Shown: positions 34,891-46,520 of the stretch, piece by piece
How the letters are laid out: each line of letters starts with the position of its first letter
Numbering within the stretch: the first letter of the stretch is position 1
Source of the DNA: Lutjanus erythropterus
Lineage: Eukaryota > Chordata > Actinopteri > Lutjaniformes > Lutjanidae
NCBI GenBank assembly: GCA_020091685.1
Contig: CM034608.1
Location: forward strand, 5,363,251-5,427,250
Length of the DNA stretch: 64,000 nt
Direction: 5' to 3'
Notes under the pieces: generated by a model
Database searches by the model: none
Told to the model about the DNA's origin: nothing
The model's input: the letters and a program-made list of their open reading frames with translations, nothing else
Made by a program: the position numbers and the translations under genes

Positions 34891-35039
34891 ACGGTCACCA
34901 CAGTGGCGACCCCTGGAGCAGCAGTAGTAGCAGTATGAGCCAGCAGGGTTACCACGGCAGCATGCTGGGGGGCGGGAACTCGGCCCACGGCCCCGCCCAG
35001 AGCTCCTCCTACTGCGGGATTCACCCTCACGACAGATTG
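34891..35039 (+). CDS. tcf4: TCF4 internal exon ([13 protein letters not shown]... segment)
   Basis: 149-nt exon between TCTCTATCAG and GTGAGC. The first two bases complete Asp, followed by 49 codons ending in HPHDRL at a codon boundary. The residues [12 protein letters not shown], then [14 protein letters not shown] and [15 protein letters not shown] match TCF4. SSSYC and HPHDRL separate it from TCF12, which has SSSYGNLHSHDRL. Ser/Gly-rich and without secondary structure, it forms part of the disordered linker before activation domain 2. Compared with mammals there are extra Ser and Gly residues (a run of six Ser and a GGG), as expected for a fish orthologue. Splice sites and phase agree with both neighbours. 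Confidence 0.95.
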
Positions 35040-36557
35040 GTGAGCACAGCTGTCAATCACAGTGCAAACACACTCTTCAGGAAGTCGCTCCACACTTTAA
35101 ATGTAGTTTACATACATGCTTTAGAAAAATATCTGACAAAAAATTGGCTGTCTGTTTATCCTGGTTTCCTGAAATTTTACAACTTTCAATGACATTCCAT
35201 ACATGAGTTGAAGCACTTTCATGTTAACAAATTATCCTGTTTTCTTTTTGATTTTCTGGTTGTTTTGTTTTCTAAAAAATGGTTTAGACAACACCAAAAG
35301 TCAATGAAAGAAAATGAAAAGCACATCCTGCTCTTTTTCAGCTGTCTTTTTAAAGCTAGTCAACAAGACGCTTTAAAATGAAATGTATGCAAAAATATAA
35401 ATTAATAAAATAAAATAAATAATAATAAAATTGATTATCATAGCCTGTGTGAGCCATAAGCAAACTAGGTGGCTGCTTTGGGCTATAACAGCTCTCTTTG
35501 TCCTCATTTGTACTTTAAAAGTTCTATATCTCCTCCTGAATTCCTAATGTTTTGGTGTTGTATCTGTCAAAGAAGTATTCCATCAAAGATACTTTGTATG
35601 CTGCATGTTAAATTTTGTTAAAAACTTAATTTATAGAGATTTTTTCCATTTATCAGACAAGAAATTAACATAAGCTATCATATCAAGGTGCAAATGTGGT
35701 CCAAAATGATAGGGAATACTGTAAAGAAACAAAACACAAAACCAACAGCAACATCCAAGATAGACAAACAGACAGACAATAAGAGAACAAAAAACATTGC
35801 ATATTTAAAGATCGATAGGACAGACCATCAGTAGAGATATGAGTTCAGAATTCCAGACCAGGTAAAGTATTCACAAAGTAAAATCTGTTCATTTTGCATC
35901 TGATTCCAGCTTAATTTTTTTGGTCAGGGGTTACATACCTCTGTTTTTGAGGATAAGGACGCTAGAAGTTGAGTGCGTGAGTTCATTCTTGATCTTGGGG
36001 GGCTTAACTAACCTTAGTGGTTAGCATGAATCCTAAGCCATGAAAATGTTCTCACATAATATTTAAAGGACAAGGTAATTCAGACCTTGGATATCTTTGA
36101 TGGAAAAAAATTTAACTTGAGTCACTGTTTAACAAAATGACAACGCTAGGAAATGTTGAGTCACTTGTTGACAGGTGGATGATGTGTTTTGAGGCTGAGG
36201 CGATGGGAAATAACGCTGATAAACAATAAATTAACTTGTAACTAGTTATGGAAAGTGGTAGAATTCACAGAAAAGTCACAGCCCCTGGTAAATTCATAGA
36301 TTTATTAGCAACAAACATCTGTTCAATCTGTCAGCATTCAACACATGACATGCATTTATAAATTGTACACAAATGTGAGGCTGTAAATCTGTCAGAGTTC
36401 ATTCAGTGATAATTCTTTCAAACTAATAAGAGCTCTAATAAGGCTTTGGGTTTATCACTACTGCCTTTTATTTTTATTCTCTTCTTATGTCATTTTTCCT
36501 GTTCGGCAGCTGTTTGTCCTTTTCTTGCTTCATTTTGCCCCGTCCGTCTCTCTGCAG
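35040..36557. other. tcf4 intron
   Basis: 1518-bp intron from GTGAGC to CTCTCTGCAG. Mostly AT-rich. Nothing gene-like; the short frames overlapping its ends are exon read-through. Confidence 0.7.
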
Positions 36558-36705
36558 AGCTACCCCTCGCACTCGTCTGCAGACATCAGCTCCAGCCTTC
36601 CTCCTATGTCCAGCTTCCACCGAGGCGGAGGCAGCGGGGGCGGGGCCAATCACTACAGCACCGCCTCTTGCACAGCCTCCACCAATGGAACAGACAGCAT
36701 CATGG
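36558..36705 (+). CDS. tcf4: TCF4 internal exon ([10 protein letters not shown]... segment)
   Basis: 148-nt exon after CCGTCTCTCTGCAG and before GTAAGA. It starts in phase 0, encodes 49 codons and leaves one base for the next. The protein reads [20 protein letters not shown], then [18 protein letters not shown] and [11 protein letters not shown]. The NHYSTxSC and NGTDSIM blocks are TCF4-specific; TCF12 has NGSDSILG. The GGGSGGG insert after HR is longer than in mammals and is encoded by GC-rich sequence, so it may vary between fish. The region is disordered and Ser/Thr/Gly-rich. No alternative start or stop is present. Confidence 0.95.
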
Positions 36706-38114
36706 GTAAGACACCTGTGTGCATTTGTGTCTTGAAGCAAAGCATAGCAAGAAATGGTGCGGTTGCTTTTCAAAGGCACTCGGCTCTGCTATCACTTAGA
36801 GAAGTTATATGCAGCGTTGATGGCCTCCATCCTTAATGGCAAAGTCATCTGCTGTCAATCAGTCAGTGGTGCAGCTAATGACATTAGCTCATGCCGTTAA
36901 TTAACTTTAAAAGAAAAGCATCCATTTCACATACGGCATCCCAATTTTACGATGTTATTGCAGACTCAGAAGAAAGTCTTTTTCTGATCTGATCGGACAG
37001 AAAATAAAAAAGTGGTTGTTTTTTCAATCAAGAGCTGAATGTTTTTTTAGTCTGGTGCTCAGTTTTTTTTGTAATGAGCCTGAGATGCACACAGGTGGAA
37101 AATTTTAATTCTGCAGGAAGCACTGGAGACAAAATAGTTTGTAAAATCAAGTTGTTTTCAGGATCAGGTTACTTTAAGTGGCAATCTTGAAGATTTCGGT
37201 ACTGGTTGATCTGGCAACACATGGTGTTACAGGTGGTACCACAAGATGAATGTGGTTTAATACCACAGATCACAGAATTCTGGGTCCAGCAAAACAAACA
37301 AAAGATGTCTGGGAATAATTTGCCTTGTTCAATCATTCTGTGCACATGGATGATGGATGATGTTCAGCCTGTCGCCTGCAGCTCTTCATCTAACAGCTCA
37401 CTGTGGCTGCTCCTGACTGTCCCATTACTTCCTGATATTTGATTTTTGATGTCAAAAATGGTTGCAAATAATCGTTGTCTTGTTACGTAGACACATTTTT
37501 GATGAACGATAAGCTGACTGACAAACACATTGCCCTTCCTGCAGCTCACTGTGGCTGCTCCTAACTGTTCCATTACTCCCTGCTATAATTCATACTGTTC
37601 ATACTTGTCTTATCGTGTATTGCATTTTTGATTAACCGTAGTGATAAGTGCTAAGCTGACTGGCAAACACACTGCATTTCCTACTACTTAGTAATATTAG
37701 TAGGCTGTAAGCTCAGTCACCATTGTGTTGCCTCATTTGGTGCAGATGTTTAAATGAAAATGAAATTGCTATTTTAAAGAGCATTTTTTTTATTAGCATT
37801 ATTATTATAATAGTTTTAGCCACACTAGTGGCATGATGGCATTGTCAGTCTGATGATTATTAGTTCCACCACTTTGTTCCAGACTCAAATATCTCAACCA
37901 TATTGGATAAATTGGTTTTGGTGATCCTCTGATTTTTCTGATAGTGCATTAGCATATTAGCAGGCTGACTTTAGCATTAAGCTCAAAGCACCGCTGTCTG
38001 AAAGAGCTGCTAGCATGGCTGTTGATAGTATGTGATCACTGATGTGTCCATGTCAAGCTGTATTTTACTTGTTTGAATGCCGATAAACAAATTATTTTTT
38101 GGGTATGTGTCTCA

Positions 38115-38340
38115 GAGCTGTAGACTTGAGACTTCAGACTTGGACTTGACTTAAGACTTCATCTACTTGACCCTTAACTCCATAAAGACTTGACTTGACT
38201 ATTTCAACTTGAAAGTAAAACCAAGTCTCAAGTCTTGATGTGGTAGAATCAGAGACCTGAAAGACCTGCAGCTTGGTAATTTGCCTTCAAGGACTTGACT
38301 CTTAACTTGAGACTTTCCCCAAAGACTTGAACGAGCTCTG
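38115..38340. repeat. ACTTGAGACTT-type degenerate repeat
   Basis: Short reiterations of GACTTGAGACTTCAGACTTGG and its variants. They are the same words as the 43.4-44.5 kb minisatellite and the subterminal parts of the 21511-22744 hAT-type element. Confidence 0.6.
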
Positions 38341-40775
38341 CTGTGTCTCATCATAAACTACTCGCAGCAACTTTTACTCACTGCTGTTATTTTAGTGTAA
38401 AAGCAACTGATCATTTAGATTTTTTCATCTTTGAGTGATGACCTGGGTAAGCTTGTTGTGTTTGTGTTTTGACCTGAAGATCTCTCAGTTACTATTTAAA
38501 ATACCAGTCCTCTCCAGTCAGAAGACAATGTTAGCTAGACCACAGTTCCACTATTTTATTTACTGCCTCGTAACCAGTTACATTTATCCCTGCTGTGATT
38601 AGACTTAGATTATTTAAACCACTTAAAAACTTCAGTGTCGGGGGAGAAGGCAGGCAGTCAGAAATGGAATATCACTGCTCGACCTTGACACCACTGATGC
38701 ATGTACACACACACACACACACACACACAGCATGCCATATGGACCCCTTGCTTTGAGTCCCATAGAACAAATAGGACAGCAATAAGAAACAGATTGAAAG
38801 TTTGTTTTCCTGGGAAGACATCTCCAACATTCCACAACGATATCACACAAACACACACACACACACACACGAGCCAGAGCAGATGAGTGTAAACACAAGA
38901 TGAACCTAATAAAAAACATGACGCTGTTGTTTAAATCTAAACATATGATACACGTGTGTGTGCACATGAATGCCAAAGCACAGACGCACAGTTTATTACA
39001 GCCATTCCTTTGCCTCATTCTGACTTTGTACTAGTAAACAAGGGAGTGAGTCCTTCACAGTGAACAGCAGCTGTGGACACTATGGATTCATGTCAGCTGA
39101 TTTAAATGATGAGCAGTGTTCACAAAGAAAATAAGTGTCCTGCACTTCACCTCTGTCCATCAGTGTGATCAGTATCTTCCACAATCACTGGTGTTCGTTG
39201 TTGCCTTTTGGACATGTCACCACAACAGTCATTTTCTCCATCAATAAAACAACAGATTCATGCAGTCAGCAGGAGGCACAGCTTTGATGTGGCCAAACTA
39301 ACCTGTTAACAAGCCTGACAGTATTTAGCATGTCTATATTGTGGTGAAAAAGTAGAACATACTGAGGTGAATTACTACCAGAGGAGTGATGGGCAAGGGA
39401 TCAGTGTAGAGCTGAAACAAGCTGGTTAACTGTTTTGTCAATGGACGGAAAATCAGCTGTTAAGTTAATAATTCTCAAGAAGAAATGCCAAGCATTTTAT
39501 GGTTCCAGTTTTCCTGCTTTTCTTTTTCCCCTGAGGCCAGTGTATATCTTCAATTGACCCTTTGTGCTCCAATGCCATCTCAGTCAACTTTCCAATTTCC
39601 TGTTTCCCGTACCGAGATATGCTATGTGCTAGACTCGTCTGTGTTGAAAAGAATAACAAATTGTGAAAATGGTGAAAAGATGTTGCTGACTGATCTGTAA
39701 AAGTATCATATATTCATGGTAGCAAAACACTAGCTAACTAACTTGTTAATCTACATTGATTCTTAGCTAACTTGTTAGCTAGCATTTTGCTAACATTAGT
39801 TAGCTATTTAACTAGCATTTTTCTAACATTAGCTAGCTCAAAATGTGACCCTATATGTTGCTTTTACAGGAAAAGGAGAAAGTTGACCAAGGTACCAAGT
39901 TTGCTCAACTATTAAAAGTTAAGTCTTCGCCTTAAAGGGGCAGGACTTAGGAAGGGTCAACTGTATGCAATGGGACCACCACACATTTACGCAATACTAC
40001 TACGAAAATGCTAATACTATTCTGTGCTGAGTGCTGCACATTTGGTGGGGGTTTTTTTCTGGTCAGCAAGAGTTGGGAAATGTTAAGCACTCATCACTGT
40101 CACTTTTTACCCAGCTGTCCAGTCACAGTGGAGTAAGGGCCAGAGCAAGTGTTATACCATTTATTCCTTGGACTCTGGGAAATTATGACATTTTTCACTG
40201 TTTTCTGATGTTGCGTAAACCAAAACATTAATCAAGACATGTTATTTACAATTGACTCTCCAGTGTAAATGACATGAATCAAACTGTCCACAGCTGCTGT
40301 TCTTTTGAAGAAACAAACTGCAAATGTTTTACCTGAGTGTTTCATTCTCAAAAGGGTGCCATATCATTGGAAGTCTGATGGAATAAGGATAATTGTTACA
40401 TTGAGAAATAAAGTGGCCAGGGTTGGTTGTGCACTGCAACAAACAAAAATTGGTGGGAAGCTGGTGAGGGATCATGTCCTTGTCACAGCTCCAGCAATTC
40501 CTGTAATGTGTTCAAACTGAAAAATAACAGTCCACATGTAAGTTGACTCAAAAAAAAATCATCATGGAGACAACAAAAGCTTGATTTATTATTGTGTGGT
40601 TGATTGTCCAACAATGCAATGCTCAGAGGAAATAGAGAAGCTACTTGCAGCTGCAGGAAACAAATTGTGGATGGTGATGAGACAGCTTCATGAAGAAGAA
40701 CAAAACATTAAATCTTTTGAAAATGATTTTGGCTGTCAGCCCACACATTCACATCATTCCCTGTCAGTACAATAG

Positions 40776-41602
40776 TTTAAAGGGGCTACGTGTAAGATAT
40801 GGCCAGAATTTTTATTTAAAATGTTCAAAAATTTAACAAATATTATTAAATTAACAAAATATACAAATGTATTAGTTATAAGGTTTTTGTCAAAGATGTT
40901 TATACAGTGTGTTGCAGAGATTTTTACTGATATTAGCATGCTAACCAGCTAGCCCTGGGCCTTGCTGTCCAGTAATGCCACTTTGTGCCTCAAGACCCAA
41001 TAGACCAATAAACCACCGTACATTAAACTGTGAGATGTGTGCGAGCAGTGAGTTTGCTCCCATCACAATTTCTCATCATTTTTTAGTCTAATGTATGAAC
41101 AAAATAAACTAAAAAAATTTAAAGAAAGGAGACATTCTTACACCTATTGTCTGTAATAAACCTTACATCTATTGAATTCAGGTTTTATCTTTTACCGAAC
41201 ATAGACGATGGCAGACACTTGATGGGTCTCCCATCCCTGCCTGCCGTCTTCATCATTCCTGGAGTCAGAGTCCTGGTCAGATTCACTGTAAACCACCTTG
41301 GTACAGTATTTCCTGTTGTCAAGCTGGGCGCTGTCATTCTCCGTGTTCATGAGAGGCTACAGAGTCCTGTTCCATTGCCTGCGGTGTCCCAGTACTCCGG
41401 TCTGCGGGTCCAGCCAGACTCGAGTCAGCTAAGGACCACTGGCTACAGGGTTGACTGAGCTAAAGGCAGCTAGCAGGCTAACCACAGCCAAAGATATTTT
41501 CAACAAAGTCTCTAGTGAGAAGCAGTTGGCGGTTAATCTGCCCCCTATTTGTTTGGAGTTACCTTTGACAAGTGGTCATATTTTACAGGTTTCCCCTTTA
41601 AA
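40776..41602. mobile_element. DNA element with terminal inverted repeats (827 bp)
   Basis: The left end TTTAAAGGGGCTACGTGTAAGATATGGCCA and the right end GGTCATATTTTACAGGTTTCCCCTTTAAA are imperfect inverted copies of about 28 bases. Fish repeats with this kind of end are common. A 103-codon plus-strand frame lies inside (41147-41458), but it matches no transposase motif I know. Confidence 0.65.
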
Positions 41603-42344
41603 ATGCATTAATTTCTTGTGTGCTAACTGCAAAACAGTATGCCATGAAAACTAGGATAGTGTACACAGTGTAAACATGTCCTTTGTAATATGGAAATGGG
41701 ACACAACAAAGGAACTGCGGGGCAGAGGTAAATTGACATTTTAAGTCAGGAGAAAATATAGACACAGATAAATAAGACTAAAAATAAAAGAAAATGTATA
41801 AAAATGATTTTACATATATAATAAGACTTGTAGGTTTTTCTCTTTGAAGAGGTGATGGACACAGCCAGAAAAACATGAAAATCAGTTTCATCTTCTGAAT
41901 GCCCTCCTCCTTTGCTGCTATAAGCTCTCATTTATGAAAAAGATTTTCTCCTGCACATGTTCTAAATTATGCATCAAGTCAGGGTACGTGTGTGTGTGTG
42001 TGTGTGCACGTGTATGTGTGTGTGTGTAACAGTAATCCCTTGGATGGTTTACTAGGCCAGTGGTATGGCGTGAGTGAGACATGAGGCTTTAACCCCAAAA
42101 CATATGCTGCTTCCTGTCTCTCTCTCCCTTCTCTCTCTGTCTCTGTCTCTCTAACAGCTTAAAGAATTCCAGTCCTGCCAATTTCTGTAATGGATTCATT
42201 TGCCATGAAAGGATGTGTTTTTGCTCTGCTGTGTGTGTGTGTTCAGCGTGCACGTATCTAACTTGTGTGTGCGAGCGTAAACTTTCCATCTGGGATCTGC
42301 TATCAGGAGAGATGAGCTGTGAGCATGTCAGAGTCTCTCTGCCT

Positions 42345-42346
<2 letters not shown>

Positions 42347-42402
<56 letters not shown>
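42347..42402. repeat. (GT)28 microsatellite
   Basis: Uninterrupted GT dinucleotides for 56 bases. Confidence 0.95.
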
Positions 42403-42405
<3 letters not shown>

Positions 42406-42942
42406 CGCTCATCTGGTCCTGTGAGGTCACTTCCTTCCTCTCTGGACTCTGTGCTCTTCAAGTGTGTGAAACAGATTTAGTTGTATTGAAGTCCAGCATT
42501 TGCACACACACAGACACTAACACACACACAAACACATGCCGTCAGTCAGTGAAAATGTGAATAAATGTAGATGCTGAATGTCGCTTCCTATTGAATTCTG
42601 CCTCTGATTCTTGTCACCACTGATTACAATGGCAAAGATCTGGAGCAGCACCACTCATTTCAATGGAATTGCCGATGTCTGTGGATTCATGCTTGGAGCA
42701 GAATCAGATTTGCTCAGTGTGTTCAACTTTGGCGAATTCTGACATGAAAAATTGCTCCACATGGAAGCTGCCTTGACAGAGCTGACCTCTGAGGGAACAG
42801 ACAGTCCCAAACAGAGGACGTTCTCACATCAATGGTGCACAAATAGACAGCGTAATTCAAACATGTAGTTAACAATATCCTTATTTACAAGAAAACATCC
42901 CTCTTTTCCCCCTGTGTGTGTGTATATGTGTGTGTGTCACAG

Positions 42943-43013
42943 CTAACCGAGCACAGAGCTCAGCAGCCAGCAGCTCTCAGACGGGAGATGCCTTAGGGAA
43001 AGCACTCGCATCC
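42943..43013 (+). CDS. tcf4: TCF4 internal exon (ANRAQSS...LGKALAS segment)
   Basis: 71-nt exon between GTGTGTCACAG and GTAAGT. Its first two bases complete the Ala codon begun in the previous exon; 23 codons follow: NRAQSSAASSSQTGDALG and KALAS. QTGDALGKALASIYSPDHT, spanning this and the next exon, is an E-protein-wide conserved block. The exon is the shortest here and is separated from the next by a 205-bp intron. The acceptor is preceded by TG-rich rather than pyrimidine-rich sequence (GTGTGTGTGTATATGTGTGTGTGTCACAG is the local context), which may make it a weaker site. I see no frame problem, and the phase fits both neighbours. Confidence 0.94.
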
Positions 43014-43218
43014 GTAAGTGCATCACACACAAGCACACACACAAACATACACATACAGATGTGGGAGACCTGTTCAGTGTTTTATTAATACAAAATGTTT
43101 TTAGAATTTGTCATATTTTTTCCACTTGATTCAAGTCTTCTTAATAATTTTTGAGAGTTGTGATCTATCTATTGCAATTCTACGTGTTGCTCTGAATTTT
43201 ATGTTTTGACTTTTTCAG

Positions 43219-43297
43219 ATCTACTCTCCGGACCACACAAACAACAGTTTCTCGTCCAATCCCTCCACCCCAGTCGGCTCTCCGCCCTCTCTTACAG
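43219..43297 (+). CDS. tcf4: TCF4 internal exon ([11 protein letters not shown]... segment)
   Basis: 79-nt exon after GACTTTTTCAG and before GTAGCA. It encodes 26 codons, [20 protein letters not shown] and SPPSLT, plus one base of a split codon. [21 protein letters not shown] matches vertebrate TCF4; the TCF12 counterpart has [21 protein letters not shown]. Ser/Pro-rich, disordered, with several SP/TP sites that proline-directed kinases could use (inference from sequence only). The intron that follows begins within about 85 bases to show the 43.4-44.5 kb minisatellite. Confidence 0.95.
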
Positions 43298-43379
43298 GTA
43301 GCACATGACACTCACCCTCCAATCACAACACACCAGCAACATCATCACACAACCAACAATCACAGATGGAAAAAGCAGA

Positions 43380-44530
43380 GCTGACTTGGACTGGAGTCAA
43401 AATGACACAAATCACAAAAGTGATGACTTGAAACGACTTGAACTTGTTTCCAATGACTTTTTGCTGGACCTGAACTTGTTACATATGGTTTGTGACTTGA
43501 ATTGAACTTCTTTCCAATGATTCAAGACACAATTTTGAAATATCTGAATCACCTTTGACTTTGCCCTTTTCAAATGACTTGAGGTTTGACTTTGACTTGT
43601 TTCATATTACTTGAGACAATACTGTACTTGTTTCAGACTTGAGACTCAACTTACATCTCTAAAATGAGGTTTGACTTGACTGAAACTTATTTCAAATGAC
43701 TTGAGACTTGACTTGGACTTATTTCAAATTACTTCTGACTTGACATGACCTTTCAAATGACTTGAGACTTAGACTTGTCTCAAATGACTTGATACAAGAC
43801 TTTGACTTGTTTCAAAGGACCTGAGACTTAATTTGGGCTTGTTTCAAATTACTCCTGACTTGACTTAAACTTGTTTTAAACTTTTTTTTTTTCAAATTAC
43901 TTGAGACTTGGACTTGTTTCAAATGACTTCTGATAACTTCTGACTTGACTTGAACTTCTTTTAATTAACTTGAGACTTGACTTGGACTTGTTTCAAACTA
44001 CTTCTGACTTGACATACTTATTTCAAACGACTTGAGACTTCATGTGGACTTGTTTCAAAGGGAGTGGTACAAGACTTGGACTTGTTTCAAATTACTTGAA
44101 GCTTGACTTGGATGTGTTTCATATCACATCTGACATGACATAAACTTGTATCAAAGGACTCAGGACTCAACTCTGACTTATCTGACATTACTTCTAAGTT
44201 GACGTAAACTTTCAAATGACTTGAGACTTGACTTGGATTTGTTTCAAAGGACCTCTGACTTGACTTAAACTTGTTATAAAGTACTTGAGACTTGACTTGT
44301 ACTTCTTTAAAATGACTTAAGACCTGAATTGGACTTGTTTCAAAGGACTTGAGATTTGGCTTTTTTTCAAATTACTTGAGACAAGACTTAAACTTGTTTC
44401 AAATGACTAGAAACTTGAGTCATAGTTGTTTCAAATTACTACTCATTTAACTTGGACTTGTTTCAAATGACTTGAGACAAGACTTGGACTTGTTTCAAAT
44501 GACACGAGACTTGACTTTTTTTAAGGACTT
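43380..44530. repeat. ACTTGTTTCAAATGACTTGAG minisatellite, about 1.15 kb
   Basis: Roughly thirty or more degenerate units of about 30-35 bases, built on ACTTGTTTCAAATGACTTGA-GACTTGACTTGG, in one orientation. It lies in the intron between the exons ending at 43297 and starting at 47547. The unit shares the words GACTTGAGACTTGACTTGG with the ends of hAT-type elements of the 21511-22744 kind. Confidence 0.9.
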
Positions 44531-44789
44531 ACAGCTCTGGGAAGAAAAAGAGGAAGAAATGGGTGAGATTAATATAAAATTTATTTAAGCAAACTAAAAA
44601 CAGCACATTTAGCTAAAGCTATATATTTTTATTGAATAATTTAAAGGGAATTCTGTGTTTTAAGTGCAATTTCTTGCCGTAAAATAAGACCATGAAAACC
44701 CATTAAGACTAGCTGTGTCTCCTCACAGTACCCCTCCTCCTCCTCCTCCTCGTCTTATTTCCACCAATTACTCCTCCTCCCGGCTGATG

Positions 44790-45290
44790 TTGTAAACTCT
44801 CCCTGCTCCTTAAAGTGAAAAATGACTTTTCGTAATAATAGTTGTGTCAAATTTGTCTCTAATTGTCGCTGCTACACACACCGTTTGATATTTCTGTGCC
44901 GCGCCTTGTGACTGATAGCTTTAATTACGAGCACCACTTCGACAAATCGTTCACAAACCTACCGGCTCTGCAAACACGAGCCCCCTCCCCTCTTCCTTCT
45001 CCTCCTCCTCGTCATTATAGCTGCCTGGGATATTGCCTGCTAAACCGTAATTGGTGTTTATCATTGTGTCAGAGTTACTCCACTTTTTACAAATTAGAAA
45101 TGAAGCCTATTAGAGCAAACTACATGCAAATTGATATCCAGGGCTAATTCTGCGAGGGTGTTTTACAGTGTTGGACTCGGAATAATTTACCCTGCCGTTT
45201 AATACATATATTTGTATTTGCACATGAATGTACCCAGGTGATTATTCATTAATTAGCATATGGAAATGAGCATGTAATATGAATAAAGGA
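44790..45290. promoter_or_regulatory. Candidate conserved noncoding element (enhancer-like) in tcf4 intron
   Basis: Unique, non-repetitive sequence between a minisatellite and a purine tract. It carries dense plausible transcription-factor words: an octamer ATGCAAAT (45124-45131), an E-box CAGGTG (45235-45240), a CATATG E-box (45257-45262), and TAATTA/ATTAAT homeobox cores (45247-45256). The octamer lies in ACTACATGCAAATTGATATCC. Such AT-rich motif-dense blocks are typical of the conserved noncoding elements known around TCF4 in vertebrates, but conservation cannot be seen from one sequence. Confidence 0.4.
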
Positions 45291-45715
45291 GAGGGGAGAG
45301 AAAAGACTGCAAGACAAAATGGGAAGACAATAAAAAAAAGGAGAGGAACACGAGCTAATGAGATGAGATCAGAGTTACAAGGGAGAGATCAGCGGTGAGG
45401 GCAGAGAGGAGGTACAAGGAGAGGAGAGGAGGAGAGCAGGAATGGAGGGGTAAGAAAAGACAATTAAGGAGGAGTGGTGAGGAGATGGTGGAATAAGAAA
45501 AGGAGAGAAGAAATGAAAGGAGAGGAAACAAAAGAGAGAGAAGACTGGGAATAGAGGGGCAAAAATGAGAGGAATAAATGAGGATGGATAGTTGGAAGAC
45601 TAAAAAAAGACATGGAAAAAGAAAACAGGAGAGGAAGAGAAAAGACAATCAAACTTTGGCATAAAATGAAAGCAAAATAGGAGGGGAAAAGAGGAAAGAA
45701 AAATGACATGAAGAA
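45285..45715. repeat. Purine-rich tract (GAGGA/AAAGA)
   Basis: About 430 bases with few pyrimidines on the + strand. Minus-strand frames of 81-97 codons here are Leu/Ser/Phe low-complexity translations. Confidence 0.8.
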
Positions 45716-45778
45716 AGAAGAAAATACAAGGCATCAGTCACTAACTAGGTGATACTTCTAGGTTCCAGGTAATTGGGA

Positions 45779-46520
45779 TTAAAGGGATAATTCAAATTAT
45801 TTGAAGTAGGGTTGTATGAGGTACGTCCATCCATAAACAGTGTATTACCTACAGTAGATGGCATTCACCACGCTCAGTTTGAAGAAGCAGCAGGAGTAGC
45901 AAGAAGCTAAGCATTGTGTGTGCATTTCTGCATACAAGGTCAGCAGCAAAAGATTTTAGCCACCTAGAACAATCAATATCAGTTTAAGTGCACGCTATAT
46001 TTAGAATATTTTCACTGCTTCACATTCCTGTCAGACAGCCTTTTCCAATGGGAAACCGCTGTATATAAGTCAGATATCTTTATCTCGGAACCAACCAGAC
46101 TCCTTTTGCAAAAACAGTCATTTTAACTCGCAGTTTGTGTTATTGTGTTACTTTGCTGAATCCAGAATAACCTTTTAAAACACCAAAGTCACACAATAAA
46201 ACAAACTAACTAACTGATCAAGGCAATGGTAATATTAAGTGAGGTAAAATTACTGATTTCACAGACAGATTTTGGTTGGAATGAGAGAGAGATATATTTG
46301 GCTTATATAATTGTGATTTCCTGTCAGAAAAGGTTGTCTAAGGGCATGGTAAAGAGGTGAAGATATTCTAAATATAGTGTACACTTAAACTGATTTTTTT
46401 TTTTTTAGGTGGGCTTTTTATCAGGTGTCTAATACATTTTGCTGCTGACCCCGTGCACAGCAGTACATTGCTTAGCTTCCTGCACCAATACTCTTACGCT
46501 GCTTCTCCAAACTGTAAGCA
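45779..46520. mobile_element. Decayed DNA element with long inverted arms
   Basis: It starts near TTAAAGGGATAATTCAAATTATTTGAAGTAGGG. An internal arm at about 45878-45918 (CAGTTTGAAGAAGCAG...GAAGCTAAGCATTGT) is inverted at about 46467-46512 (ACATTGCTTAGCTTCCTGC...GCTTCTCCAAACTG). A second inverted pair, AGTTTAAGTGCACGCTATATTTAGAATATTTTCAC (about 45983) and its reverse complement (about 46355), lies inside it. This is a known type of perciform repeat. The outermost right end is not identifiable. Confidence 0.65.

Larger units (their letters stand above)
36706..42942. other. tcf4 intron (6.2 kb) with repeats
   Basis: From GTAAGA to GTGTGTCACAG. It contains a fish repeat at 37860-38040, GACTTGA-type repeats at 38115-38340, CA arrays at 38704-38728 and 38850-38871, a GCTA-rich stretch (39725-39840), a MITE (40776-41602) and a long TG array (42347-42402). 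Between these (for example 38880-39720 and 39890-40770) no gene was recognised. Confidence 0.7.
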
